NCBI GenBank assembly: GCA_016183655.1
Contig: JACPEH010000013.1
Span: forward strand, 62,001-126,000
Reading direction: 5' to 3'
DNA length: 64,000 nucleotides
Source: Rhodocyclales bacterium
GTDB taxonomy: Bacteria > Pseudomonadota > Gammaproteobacteria > Burkholderiales > Rhodocyclaceae
This document shows positions 10,285-17,769 of the stretch, piece by piece. The number at the start of each line of letters is the position of its first letter. Positions within the stretch are counted from its first letter, which is position 1. The translations under genes were made by a program, and so were the position numbers. The notes below the pieces were generated by a model. The model saw only the letters and a list, made by a program, of their open reading frames with translations, did not search any database and had not been told where the DNA came from.

Positions 10285-12927
10285 CTACGAGCGCTGCAGC
10301 CACGCCGCCAGCGCTTCCGCCAGACGCCCGTATTCCGCATTCAGCTGGTCGATCGGGACTTCGGCCAGCGACCCGCCGCGCCGCAGCCGCGCGTCGGCGG
10401 CGCGCAGCAGGCCCGCCAGCCTGGCGCCGCCGACCTGGGCGACGAGGCTCTTCATGGTGTGCGTGATCCGCTCGGCGTCCTGCCGGCCGCCGGCGGCGAC
10501 CGCGACCGCCAGCGCGGTGAAATACTCCGGGATCTCGACCATCGCCGAGTCGATCAGCAGGCGGGCGATGTCGCGGTTGCCGGCCAGCTGGCCGAGCATC
10601 GCGACTTCGTCGAAGACCATCCCGTCGGCCGGCGCCTGTTCCACGCCGGCGGCCTCTTCGGCGCTATCCGGCACCGGCGCGGCACGCTCGTCGGCGGCCG
10701 GCGGAAGCTCCTCGCTCGCCGCCGCCGGCAGCCATTTCGCCAGCATGCCGGCAAGCACGTTCAGGTCGACCGGCTTCGCCATGAAATCGTCCATGCCCAC
10801 CGCCAGCGCCCGCTGCCGGTCGGTCTCGTAGGCATCCGCGGTCAGCGCAATGATCGGCAGCCGGCGCCCCCCGACCTGCTGCTGCTCCCAGTGGCGGATG
10901 CGCTCGGTCGCCGCGTAGCCGTCCAGCCCGGGCATCTGCACGTCCATCACCACCAGATCCGGCGCCTCGCCGTCGATCACCGCGGCGACACCGCGCAGGC
11001 CGTCCTCGGCGAGCATCACCGTCATTCCGCAGCGGCGCAGCATCGCCTCGATCACCTTGCGGTTGGTGGCGTTGTCCTCGACCACCAGCACCCGTCCGGA
11101 CAAGGACGGCAGCGCCGTCGCCGCGGAGCGGTCGCCGCTGGCCGGCAGCGGCGCGTCGGCCAGCGCCTCGTCCGCCGCCGCCAGTCCGGCGCGGATGCGG
11201 AACCAGAAGCGCGAACCGTTGCCGGGCCGGCTGTCCACGCCGACGTCGCCGCCCATCAATTGCGCCAGGCTGCGCACGATGGAGAGGCCGAGGCCGGAGC
11301 CGCCGAAGCGGCGCGTCGTCGAACTGTCGGCCTGCGAGAAGGGCTGGAATAGCAGCCGCAGCTTGTCGGCGGCGATGCCGATGCCGGTGTCGGCGACGCG
11401 GAATTCGAGCTCCGCCGCGCCGCCGTCGCGGGTGGTTTCGCGCGCCTCGATGCGAATCCCGCCCTGCGGCGTGAACTTGACCGCGTTGCTGACCAGGTTC
11501 GCCAGCATCTGCCGCAGGCGGGTCGGATCGCCCCGGTAGTGCTGCCCTGCCGGGCCGTGCCAGCGGGCGTGCAGGCGCAACCCCTTGCGCGCAGCGCTTT
11601 CGGCGAACAGCGTTTCGGTCTCGCGCAGCAGCTGCGCGGGATCGAAGGCGGCCGCTTCGAGTTCGAGCCGGCCGGCCTCGATCTTGGAGAAGTCGAGCAC
11701 GTCGTCGAGCAAGGCCAGCAGCGTCTGCCCGGAAGCGAGGATGGTGCGCGCGTAGTCGAGACGCTCGGCGCCGCCTAGCTGGGGCTGCTGCAGCAGCTGG
11801 GCCATGCCGAGAACGCCGTTCATCGGCGTGCGGATCTCGTGCGACATGGTGGCGAGGAAGCGGCTCTTGGCGACGCTCGCCGTCTCCGCGACGAGGCGGG
11901 CTTCCTCCAGGCGGATCACCAGCACGGCGGCGAGCAGCAGCACGATCGTCAGCCCGGCCAGCGCGACGAAGAATTCGCGCTGCATCGCCACGAGCTCGCC
12001 GGCCGGCGTATAGCTGACCAGGTAGCCGGCCAGGCGCTGCTCGACGTCGCTCACCGGCAGCAGCGACACCGCGTAGGGGCTGCCGTCGACGCTGGTCCGC
12101 ACCGTCGTCGCCCGGCCGGCACTCATCGCCGCCTGCACCGCGGCGTCATGCCGCAACAGCGCGTCGATCGCCTGCGCCGTTGCCGACGGAGCGGGCGGGC
12201 TGCCCGGCAGCGTCCGTTGCGGGTCTTCGACGAGAAAATCGGGATGCAGGGCAGCCGGCTCGTACAGCTTCTCCTGCCCGGAGAACAGTTTCGGCGCAAC
12301 CGCGCGGCGCAGCACGACCAGCGCGAATTCGTGGTCGGGGACGAGCCGGGCGAGCGCATCGCGGATCGCGGCGAAGGTGATGCTGGTCTCGACGCTGCCG
12401 ACATGGCGGCCGTCGACGTCGATCGGATGCACGTAGCGGAAGCCGGTGACGATCTTGCCGGTCTCGAAGCCTTGCACGACGCGGTGCTCGGTGTTGGCGA
12501 TGCGCACCGACGGGCGGACGTCGAACAACGCGTCGCCGTACTTTTCCGGCTGGTGGAAGCGCAGGAAACTCCGCCCGTCGGGAAGGTGGAAATGGAACTG
12601 GTGCACATTGCGCTGGCGCATCGCCGCGTAACTCGGCTCCAGCATGCGCTGCAGCCGGGCGCGCCACTGCTGCTGCGCCTCGCCGCTGGCGCCACTGCCG
12701 GCGGCAAAGGCCTGCAGCACCTCGGGACGGCTGATCGCCTCCGTGTACAGCGTGTCCATGGCTAGCCCGTACATGCTCAGGCTCGACTTGTAGGCGGTCT
12801 CCGAAACCTGCCCGTAGTGCTCCAGGTAGGCGAGTTCCTTGTCGCGGTGATTCCGGTAGAACAGCGCGCCGCCGGCCCCTTCGAGCAGGAGGAAAAGCGC
12901 GGCAATCCATAGCCACAGGCGTTTCAT
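10285..12927 (-). CDS. Hybrid histidine kinase with periplasmic double-Cache-like sensor, receiver and HPt
   Basis: This 880-residue membrane sensor has a transmembrane helix near the N terminus. A large periplasmic Cache-like domain (about 30-330) includes HQFHFHLPDGRSFLRFHQPE, a segment typical of double-Cache ligand sensors. A second helix (FFVALAGLTIVLLLAAVLVI) leads to HisKA (ATMSHEIRTPMNG), HATPase (NLVSNAVKFTP, VADTGIGI, GSGLGLSI), a receiver with VVMDVQMPGLDGY, and an HPt domain (ITHTMKSLVAQVG). It is therefore a complete internal phosphorelay. The start MKRLWLWIA at 12927 is chosen because it begins the membrane anchor; upstream frame sequence is non-hydrophobic and unlikely. No partner regulator is adjacent. 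It is convergent with menB, 28 bp apart. Confidence 0.92.
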   Translation of the reverse strand: MKRLWLWIAALFLLLEGAGGALFYRNHRDKELAYLEHYGQVSETAYKSSLSMYGLAMDTLYTEAISRPEVLQAFAAGSGASGEAQQQWRARLQRMLEPSYAAMRQRNVHQFHFHLPDGRSFLRFHQPEKYGDALFDVRPSVRIANTEHRVVQGFETGKIVTGFRYVHPIDVDGRHVGSVETSITFAAIRDALARLVPDHEFALVVLRRAVAPKLFSGQEKLYEPAALHPDFLVEDPQRTLPGSPPAPSATAQAIDALLRHDAAVQAAMSAGRATTVRTSVDGSPYAVSLLPVSDVEQRLAGYLVSYTPAGELVAMQREFFVALAGLTIVLLLAAVLVIRLEEARLVAETASVAKSRFLATMSHEIRTPMNGVLGMAQLLQQPQLGGAERLDYARTILASGQTLLALLDDVLDFSKIEAGRLELEAAAFDPAQLLRETETLFAESAARKGLRLHARWHGPAGQHYRGDPTRLRQMLANLVSNAVKFTPQGGIRIEARETTRDGGAAELEFRVADTGIGIAADKLRLLFQPFSQADSSTTRRFGGSGLGLSIVRSLAQLMGGDVGVDSRPGNGSRFWFRIRAGLAAADEALADAPLPASGDRSAATALPSLSGRVLVVEDNATNRKVIEAMLRRCGMTVMLAEDGLRGVAAVIDGEAPDLVVMDVQMPGLDGYAATERIRHWEQQQVGGRRLPIIALTADAYETDRQRALAVGMDDFMAKPVDLNVLAGMLAKWLPAAASEELPPAADERAAPVPDSAEEAAGVEQAPADGMVFDEVAMLGQLAGNRDIARLLIDSAMVEIPEYFTALAVAVAAGGRQDAERITHTMKSLVAQVGGARLAGLLRAADARLRRGGSLAEVPIDQLNAEYGRLAEALAAWLQRS

Positions 12928-13011
12928 AGTGATCCGGGAAAAAAGAAGGCGAAACCGTCGCCCCGGCGAATGATAGCGCCGGAATGGCAGGCCCGCCCTC
13001 ACCCCGATCAG

Positions 13012-13028
13012 ATGCAACAACGTTGCAT
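13012..13028. promoter_or_regulatory. Palindrome in the divergent ZIP / hybrid-kinase promoter region
   Basis: ATGCAAC and GTTGCAT are perfect 7-bp inverted arms separated by AAC. They lie between the kinase gene (minus) and the ZIP transporter gene (plus), about 68 bp before the ZIP start. Position and size fit a dimeric repressor site, and a Fur-family metal regulator such as Zur is an attractive guess for a metal transporter. The bases do not match a consensus I can name. Confidence 0.4.
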
Positions 13029-13096
13029 TTAACCTCCCGCTGTGCTTCAATCGCGCCTTTCTCCGGCCACCGGCACCCGCCCACCTTCCGCTCCCG

Positions 13097-13900
13097 ATGT
13101 CATTTCCGCTGCTCGCCCAGATCATCCTTGCCTGCCTGCTCGGCGGTGCGCTCAGCGTCGCCGCCGCGGCGCTGGTCATGTTCGGGCTGAAGAAACGCTG
13201 GTTGTCGCTGTCGGTCAGCTTCTCGACCGGCCTGCTGCTGGCGATGGCGCTCCTGCACCTGCTGCCGGAAGCGCTAGAGAGCGGGCTGACGCCGCACGAG
13301 GTGTTCCCGCTGCTGCTCGGCGGCATCCTCGTCTTCTTCGCGCTGGAGAAATTCGCGCTGTGGCGGCACGCGCACACCGGCGCCGACGAGATCGACGCGC
13401 ACGGCAACGGCCACGCCTGCGACGACCACACGCACGCCCATCACCACGACCACGACGGCCGCGGGCAGACGCTGGTGATCCTGATCGGCGACAGCTTCCA
13501 CAATTTCACCGACGGCCTCCTGATCGCCGCCGCCTTCCTCGCCGACCCGGTGCTCGGCTGGAGCACCACCTTCGCCATCATCGCCCACGAGGTGCCGCAG
13601 GAAGCCGGCGACTTCGCCATCCTGCTCGCCGCCGGCTGGAAACGCGCCCGCGCGCTGCTGTGGAACGGGCTGGCCAGCCTCACCGCCGTCGCCGGCGGCG
13701 TCATCGGCTACCTCGCGCTCGACCAGGCGCGCGACTGGGTGCCGGTGATCATCACCATCGCCGCCTCCAGCTTCCTCTACATCGCCATCGCCGACCTGAT
13801 GCCGCGCCTGAAGCGCGAGCACACCGCCGTCGGCTGGCACGGCGTCCTGCTCGCCGCCGGCGTCGCCGTCGTCGTCTTCGGTTCCGCGCACTCGCACTGA
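13097..13900 (+). CDS. ZIP-family divalent metal transporter
   Basis: This inner-membrane transporter has 267 residues and about eight helices. The metal-site motifs of helices IV and V are present as DSFHNFTDGLLIAAAF and HEVPQEAGDFAILLAAG. The loop before them is very histidine/aspartate-rich (DDHTHAHHHDHD, about residues 112-123), and the protein ends in SAHSH. ZIP proteins move zinc, iron or manganese into the cytosol; some bacterial members such as ZIPB behave as facilitated channels. The substrate cannot be fixed from sequence. A 17-bp palindrome 68 bp upstream may be its operator. It is transcribed away from the hybrid kinase. Confidence 0.92.
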   Translation: MSFPLLAQIILACLLGGALSVAAAALVMFGLKKRWLSLSVSFSTGLLLAMALLHLLPEALESGLTPHEVFPLLLGGILVFFALEKFALWRHAHTGADEIDAHGNGHACDDHTHAHHHDHDGRGQTLVILIGDSFHNFTDGLLIAAAFLADPVLGWSTTFAIIAHEVPQEAGDFAILLAAGWKRARALLWNGLASLTAVAGGVIGYLALDQARDWVPVIITIAASSFLYIAIADLMPRLKREHTAVGWHGVLLAAGVAVVVFGSAHSH

Positions 13901-14059
13901 CGGCAAGCGCTCGGCGCGGAAACGGCAGTAACGGCAAGGCCGGTCATTCCCGCCGCAGTTGGACAGATCTCCGGAATCAGGGAAAATCCCGTGCCGCAAA
14001 GGCCGCCGCTTTTCCCTCGCCGATTGCCCGTGTTCCGCGACCGACTGGAGTCACTGCCC

Positions 14060-14848
14060 ATGCCTTCCCGAGCGCTGCCGATCCTGCTCCTGATCCTCGG
14101 CTTCTTGCCGGCGAGTTCGCGCGCCTACGACCCGTCGGCGCTGGTTGTCGCTTCAGCGGGAACGCTGCCGCTGGTCCTCACCGTACCCCACGACGGCGGG
14201 GACTTCCTCGGACTGATGCCCGTTCGCAGCACGGGGTCGGTGGTCCGTGACGCCGGCACGAGGGATCTCGCCGAACGCGTCGCGGCAGCCCTCGAAGAAC
14301 GGACCGGCAAGCGCCCGTATCTGGTTATCGCCAAGTTCAGCAGGAAATACCTGGACGCGAATCGTGCCGAACAGGACGCGATGGAGTCGCAGGACGCCCT
14401 ACCGGCCTACCGCGCCTATCACGACCGGATCGCCGCCTATGTCGCCGATGTCAAAACGCAGTTCGCCGGCGGCGCGCTGCTCGTCGACGTGCATGGACAA
14501 TCACAAGAGCCGGGCACGACGTTTCGCGGCACGCGCCACGGCGCTACGGCAAGACGGCTGCTCGACCGCCACGGCCCCGCCGCGCTGCAAGGCGGGAAAA
14601 GCATCCTGGGCGCCCTGGCGACGAAGGGCTACCAGATGCATCCACCTCCCGGTGCCGAAAGCCTGCGCGAAGACTCCCGGTTTTCGGGCGGCTTCACCGT
14701 ATTCACCTACGGCAGCCATCGCCCGGAGGGCATCGACGCGATCCAGCTCGAATTCGGCAGGCAGCACCGGGCAGACCCGCAGCTGGCAGGAAATCTCGCC
14801 GAGGCGCTGATCGTCTTCATGACCGAATACGGACTGCTGCCGAAGTAG
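14060..14848 (+). CDS. Secreted N-formylglutamate-amidohydrolase-like protein
   Basis: This is a predicted exported hydrolase of 262 residues. The ATG at 14060 gives a clean signal peptide (SRALPILLLILGFLPASSRA) that an upstream in-frame ATG at 13991 would bury, so the later start is chosen. The mature part has the hallmarks of the N-formylglutamate amidohydrolase/zinc-peptidase fold: LTVPHDGGD near the start, KFSRKYLDANR, LLVDVHGQ and a late IQLEFGR. These supply the expected His, Glu and Asp ligands. Classical HutG-type enzymes are cytosolic, so a periplasmic member probably acts on another substrate, perhaps cell-wall or peptide-like. No metabolic neighbours clarify this. Confidence 0.72.
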   Translation: MPSRALPILLLILGFLPASSRAYDPSALVVASAGTLPLVLTVPHDGGDFLGLMPVRSTGSVVRDAGTRDLAERVAAALEERTGKRPYLVIAKFSRKYLDANRAEQDAMESQDALPAYRAYHDRIAAYVADVKTQFAGGALLVDVHGQSQEPGTTFRGTRHGATARRLLDRHGPAALQGGKSILGALATKGYQMHPPPGAESLREDSRFSGGFTVFTYGSHRPEGIDAIQLEFGRQHRADPQLAGNLAEALIVFMTEYGLLPK

Positions 14849-14936
14849 GCCGCAAGGCATCGCCATCCAGGCAAGGTATTGGGAAATTCCGCCGCATGCC
14901 TCACCATCAACGATCGTTATTTGCCAAAGGAAAAGC

Positions 14937-15548
14937 ATGTCCTGGGAAGCGCTGACCCTCGTCCTCGCCATCCACGCCGTTGCCCTGATCTCGCCGGGAC
15001 CGGACTTCGCCGTCGTCACCCGCCTGGCCATCGTCTCCGGCCGCCGTGGCGGCCTGTGGGCGGCGGCCGGCGTCGCCGCGGCGATCGGGGTCTATGTGCT
15101 GGTCTGCGCCTTCGGCCTGTCGCTGGTGCTGGCGGCGCTGCCCGGCCTGTCGCGGCTGCTGTCGGTCACCGGCGCGCTCTACCTCGCCTGGCTGGGCATC
15201 CAGTGCCTGCGCTCGCGCGGGCAACTGCCGGACGCCCGCCCGCAGGCACTGGGCGGCAAAGCCTTCGTCACCGGCTTCCTGACCAACCTGCTCAACCCGA
15301 AGGCGATGCTCTACTTCGGCTCGATCCTCTCGCAGGCGCTGACCCCCGACCTCGGCACCGCCGATACGGCGTTGCTGTGGCTGCTGCTGGTCGGCGAATC
15401 CTTCCTCTGGTTCGGGCTGGTGGCGTTGCTGTTTTCTTCCCGCCGCGTACTCGACTGGCTGCGCGGCCGCCTGCTGTGGTTCGACCGCGCCGTCGGCGTG
15501 GTGCTGCTCGGACTGGCGGCGAAGGTGGCGGCTTCGGCGTCGAAGTAG
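14937..15548 (+). CDS. LysE/RhtB-family exporter
   Basis: This 203-residue inner-membrane protein has six predicted helices and the family signature ISPGPDFAVVTR at residues 19-30. The second conserved segment GFLTNLLNPKAMLYFGSILS follows, with the NPK motif before helix 4. Length and topology are normal for amino-acid or threonine exporters of the LysE superfamily. AAAGGA seven bases before the ATG supports the start. It is monocistronic, with a 147-bp gap after it in which I see nothing distinct. The substrate is not predictable. Confidence 0.9.
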   Translation: MSWEALTLVLAIHAVALISPGPDFAVVTRLAIVSGRRGGLWAAAGVAAAIGVYVLVCAFGLSLVLAALPGLSRLLSVTGALYLAWLGIQCLRSRGQLPDARPQALGGKAFVTGFLTNLLNPKAMLYFGSILSQALTPDLGTADTALLWLLLVGESFLWFGLVALLFSSRRVLDWLRGRLLWFDRAVGVVLLGLAAKVAASASK

Positions 15549-15695
15549 GCGGCAACGGGCGAGCGCCGGAAAACCGTCGCGGCGAGGTTTCCGGTCACTT
15601 CCGCTATCCAACATCGTTTGTCGCGTATTTTTTCGACGCGCAAACTGGGGGCTTCCGCCGTTGGCAGATCAGTGCCGGGAAACAGTTGTTTTCCG

Positions 15696-16022
15696 TTACT
15701 TGGCGATGCCCAAGAACACCGCCAAACAACGCTCCACTTCCACCAGCGCATCCGCATCAATGCGCCCGAAGGCTGGCCCCACCTTATCCCGCTTCACCGT
15801 CATGGCCTTGTCCACCATTACTTGCGAAGGCTTCTGCAAGCCGTTCTCCGCATTCGGCTGAACCGTGATGCGCAACAGCGGTGCGGCAACAAGCATACTT
15901 GTCACCGGCAGCACAGTAACGGTGGCGTGCTCATCGAACTGGTCAGCCTGAATCGCCAAGGCGGGTCTTGGTTTGCCGAAGTCGCCTTGCATGGCGATGG
16001 TTACGAAATCGCCTCGCCTCAT
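15696..16022 (-). CDS. MazF/PemK-family toxin
   Basis: This 108-residue protein belongs to the MazF/PemK endoribonuclease toxins. It begins with the typical MRRGDFVTIAMQGDFGKPRPALAI-type strand pattern (residues 1-24), has a central VTVLPVTS strand, and carries the late VMVDKAMTVKRDKVG segment where the family has its conserved Asp/Lys-Arg region. Such toxins cleave mRNA when the antitoxin is degraded. Its ATG overlaps the TGA of the upstream antitoxin by 4 bp (ATGA), the standard coupling for these pairs. It is oriented away from the operator at 16254-16295. Confidence 0.88.
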   Translation of the reverse strand: MRRGDFVTIAMQGDFGKPRPALAIQADQFDEHATVTVLPVTSMLVAAPLLRITVQPNAENGLQKPSQVMVDKAMTVKRDKVGPAFGRIDADALVEVERCLAVFLGIAK

Positions 16023-16237
16023 TCCGTCCAGCCATCCACGTCCGCCAAGGCTTCATCCATGAAGTGCTGCATATCAGTGTCGGCCATGTCCGCCTGAGCG
16101 GCAAGGCGGGACTGGCGGCGGCATTCCTCGGCGAAGTTGGGGCGGCGCGTATCCGGCACCCAAAGTTGCACCGGACGAAGCCCGGCCATGCGCAAGGCGT
16201 CGCGGTGCTTTTGAACTCGTGAATTGACATGTGCCAT
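16019..16237 (-). CDS. MazE-like antitoxin
   Basis: This 72-residue protein starts at ATG 16237 behind a near-perfect ribosome site (AAAGGAGG, 7 bp away); a longer frame exists but lacks this. The N-terminal part (VQKHRDALRMAGLRPVQLW) is the short antitoxin segment found in the MazE group that pairs with PemK-like toxins. The acidic C-terminal part (FMDEALADVDGW) would bind the toxin. It is co-translated with the toxin through a 4-bp overlap. It probably represses the operon by binding the inverted repeat just upstream of its start. Confidence 0.83.
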   Translation of the reverse strand: MAHVNSRVQKHRDALRMAGLRPVQLWVPDTRRPNFAEECRRQSRLAAQADMADTDMQHFMDEALADVDGWTE

Positions 16238-16253
16238 GCCGGCCTCCTTTAAA

Positions 16254-16295
16254 GTTGCATGTAACAGCCTACGCCCACTTTTCGTTACATGCAAC
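16254..16295. promoter_or_regulatory. Inverted-repeat operator of the toxin-antitoxin operon
   Basis: Two 12-bp arms, GTTGCATGTAAC (16254-16265) and GTTACATGCAAC (16284-16295), are exact reverse complements 18 bp apart. Each arm is itself nearly palindromic (GTT-CATG-AAC), so the region offers two dimer sites about 30 bp centre to centre. It lies 17 bp upstream of the antitoxin start, where an autoregulatory operator belongs. The right arm also contains the ATG of the divergent HTH gene. Confidence 0.7.
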
Positions 16296-16579
16296 AATGG
16301 CGGTATTTTCCGGGGTTCCAGCTTCAACCCCATTCACACACGATTTCCAGCAAGCGCGGGAACGGAAATCTGTTCCGCGCCATCAAGGACCAGCCGGGAT
16401 CGATCACGGCGATTTCGGAGCGCATCCACCACGACCGCAGCGCGGTCAAGCGGGATGTCGACGCCTTGGCCCGGATCGGGCTGGTGCAGATCGAGGTCAA
16501 GGTCTTGCCGGGTCACGGCCGCATGAAAGAGGTTAGCGCTACGGCCGAGTGCGTTCTGCTCCAGGCGGAAGTGGCCTAA
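16289..16579 (+). CDS. Winged-helix regulator-like protein, possibly N-truncated
   Basis: This 96-residue frame has a clear helix-turn-helix part, AIKDQPGSITAISERI followed by HHDRSAVKRDVDALARIG and a beta-wing LVQIEVKV. It resembles the short MarR/HVO_A0114-type regulators often paired with toxin genes. The first 24 residues look unlike the family, the ATG has no ribosome site, and it falls inside the right arm of the toxin-antitoxin operator. The 5' end may therefore be a relic and the gene a broken or leaderless one. Its stop overlaps the convergent Rieske gene stop by 4 bp. It may have been the regulator of an older version of this module. Confidence 0.55.
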   Translation: MQQWRYFPGFQLQPHSHTISSKRGNGNLFRAIKDQPGSITAISERIHHDRSAVKRDVDALARIGLVQIEVKVLPGHGRMKEVSATAECVLLQAEVA

Positions 16580-16896
16580 TCGAAGCGGTCGTCCCGCACC
16601 TGCACCACCCCCCCCTCGACGCGTACCGGGAACACCGCCACCGGCTCGTAGGCCGGCGCTGCCAGCGCCTTGCCGTCGACCAGCGAGAAGCGCGCGAGGT
16701 GGCGCGGGCAGATGACTTCCAGCCCGTCGACGCGGCCTTCGGACAGCGCCTGCTGCTCGTGGCTGCAGCAGTCCTCGATCGCGTAGTAGCGGCCGTCGAC
16801 GTTGAAGACGGCGATGGCGACGCCGTCGGCGATCGCCGTGCGGCAGGCGCCGGGCGGGAAGTCGGCGACGGCGGCGACGTCGGTCCAGTCGGCCAT
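16576..16896 (-). CDS. Rieske [2Fe-2S] ferredoxin, last gene of SUF operon
   Basis: This 106-residue soluble protein has the two Rieske ligand motifs CSH (about residues 44-46) and CPRH (about 64-67). The spacing between them is the usual 17 residues, so it should hold a His2-Cys2 [2Fe-2S] cluster. It is the size of the ferredoxin components of ring-hydroxylating dioxygenases or of NirD. No oxygenase or reductase is nearby. Instead it is the eighth gene of a SUF cluster, 53 bp after sufT on the same strand. Electron delivery during cluster assembly or an associated redox role is likely but not shown by sequence. Confidence 0.88.
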   Translation of the reverse strand: MADWTDVAAVADFPPGACRTAIADGVAIAVFNVDGRYYAIEDCCSHEQQALSEGRVDGLEVICPRHLARFSLVDGKALAAPAYEPVAVFPVRVEGGVVQVRDDRFD

Positions 16897-16949
16897 GTCA
16901 GGCCTCCCGCCGGGGGCGGAGAACGAGGCGATGGCGGAGGGCGTTCATC

Positions 16950-17300
16950 TCACAACAACCCCAGTTGCAGGCGCGCCGCCTCGCTCATCATCTCGCGCGT
17001 CCAGCGCGGTTCCCAGACCAGATCGACGGCAACCTCGGTGACGCCCTCGACCTGACGCACGACCTCGGCCACCTTGGCCGGGAAGGTCTGCGCCACCGGG
17101 CAGGCCGGGGCGGTCAGGGTCATGCGGATGCGTACCTGGCCGTCGGCGCCGACGTCGAGCGCGTAGACCAGGCCGAGGTCGTAGATGTTAACCGGGATCT
17201 CCGGGTCGAAGACGGTGCGCAGCGCGGCGACGACGGCGGCTTCGAGGCGGGCTTCAGCCGGGGGCGCTTCGGGCTGCTTGAGCCAGTCGAGAACACTCAT
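16950..17300 (-). CDS. sufT: SufT-like DUF59 (MIP18) iron-sulfur maturation protein
   Basis: This 116-residue protein carries a MIP18/DUF59 domain. The segments DPEIPVNIYDLGLVY and MTLTAPACPVAQTFP (with the functional cysteine) and the ending VWEPRWTREMMSEAAR are hallmarks. Homologues named SufT/YitW sit in SUF operons and help mature Fe-S proteins, probably in cluster transfer rather than assembly. It begins 4 bp after sufU and is followed by the Rieske gene. The length is near the family norm, with about 17 extra N-terminal residues. Confidence 0.9.
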   Translation of the reverse strand: MSVLDWLKQPEAPPAEARLEAAVVAALRTVFDPEIPVNIYDLGLVYALDVGADGQVRIRMTLTAPACPVAQTFPAKVAEVVRQVEGVTEVAVDLVWEPRWTREMMSEAARLQLGLL

Positions 17301-17304
17301 CGCT

Positions 17305-17769
17305 TCACTCCGTAGAAACGGGTTCTGCCTCGTCGTGCAGCGCCGCGCGCAGCGTGTGCCAGGCCAGCGTTGCGCATTTGACGCGGGCCGGGAATTCCTG
17401 CACGCCGGCGAGCACGGCGAGCTTGCCGAGCGCGGCCGCCGCCCCCCCTCCCGGCGCGGTGCCGCTGACCAGCGCGCGGAAATCGGCGAACAGGGCTTCG
17501 GCCTCGGCCGGGGTCTTGCCCTTCAGCGCCTCGGTCATCAGCGAGGCCGAGGCGGTGGAGATCGCGCAGCCGCTGCCTTCGAAACCGACAGCCTCGATCA
17601 CCCCGTCGACAACCCGGAGATAGACGGTGACGCGGTCGCCGCACAGCGGGTTGTAGCCCTCCGCGTGGTGGTTGGCGTCGGCCGGCCGGCCGAAGTTGCG
17701 CGGCCGGCGGCTGTGGTCGACGACCATTTCCTGGTAGAGGTCGCGCAAGTCGTCGGTTGCAGGATTCAT
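17305..17769 (-). CDS. sufU: SufU iron-sulfur scaffold / sulfur-transfer protein
   Basis: This 154-residue IscU-fold protein has the zinc/cluster ligands in NPLCGDRV, GCAISTASASLM and VKCATLAWHTL (three Cys and an Asp). It includes the extra region between the second and third cysteines (about 20 residues, GTAPGGGAAAALGK part) that distinguishes SufU from IscU. In Gram-positive bacteria SufU accepts persulfide from SufS using a bound zinc, so here it probably replaces SufE. Its start overlaps the sufS stop by 4 bp. No sufE or sufA is present in this operon. Confidence 0.93.
   Translation of the reverse strand: MNPATDDLRDLYQEMVVDHSRRPRNFGRPADANHHAEGYNPLCGDRVTVYLRVVDGVIEAVGFEGSGCAISTASASLMTEALKGKTPAEAEALFADFRALVSGTAPGGGAAAALGKLAVLAGVQEFPARVKCATLAWHTLRAALHDEAEPVSTE

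Noticed and set aside
13991-14060. Upstream ATG (13991) as start of the N-formylglutamate-amidohydrolase-like gene
   Set aside because: It would place 23 Arg/Pro-rich residues before a textbook signal peptide that begins at 14060.
15549-15695. Possible extra gene between the LysE exporter and the toxin
   Set aside because: There is no frame with a start, ribosome site and plausible composition; I see nothing distinct in this gap.
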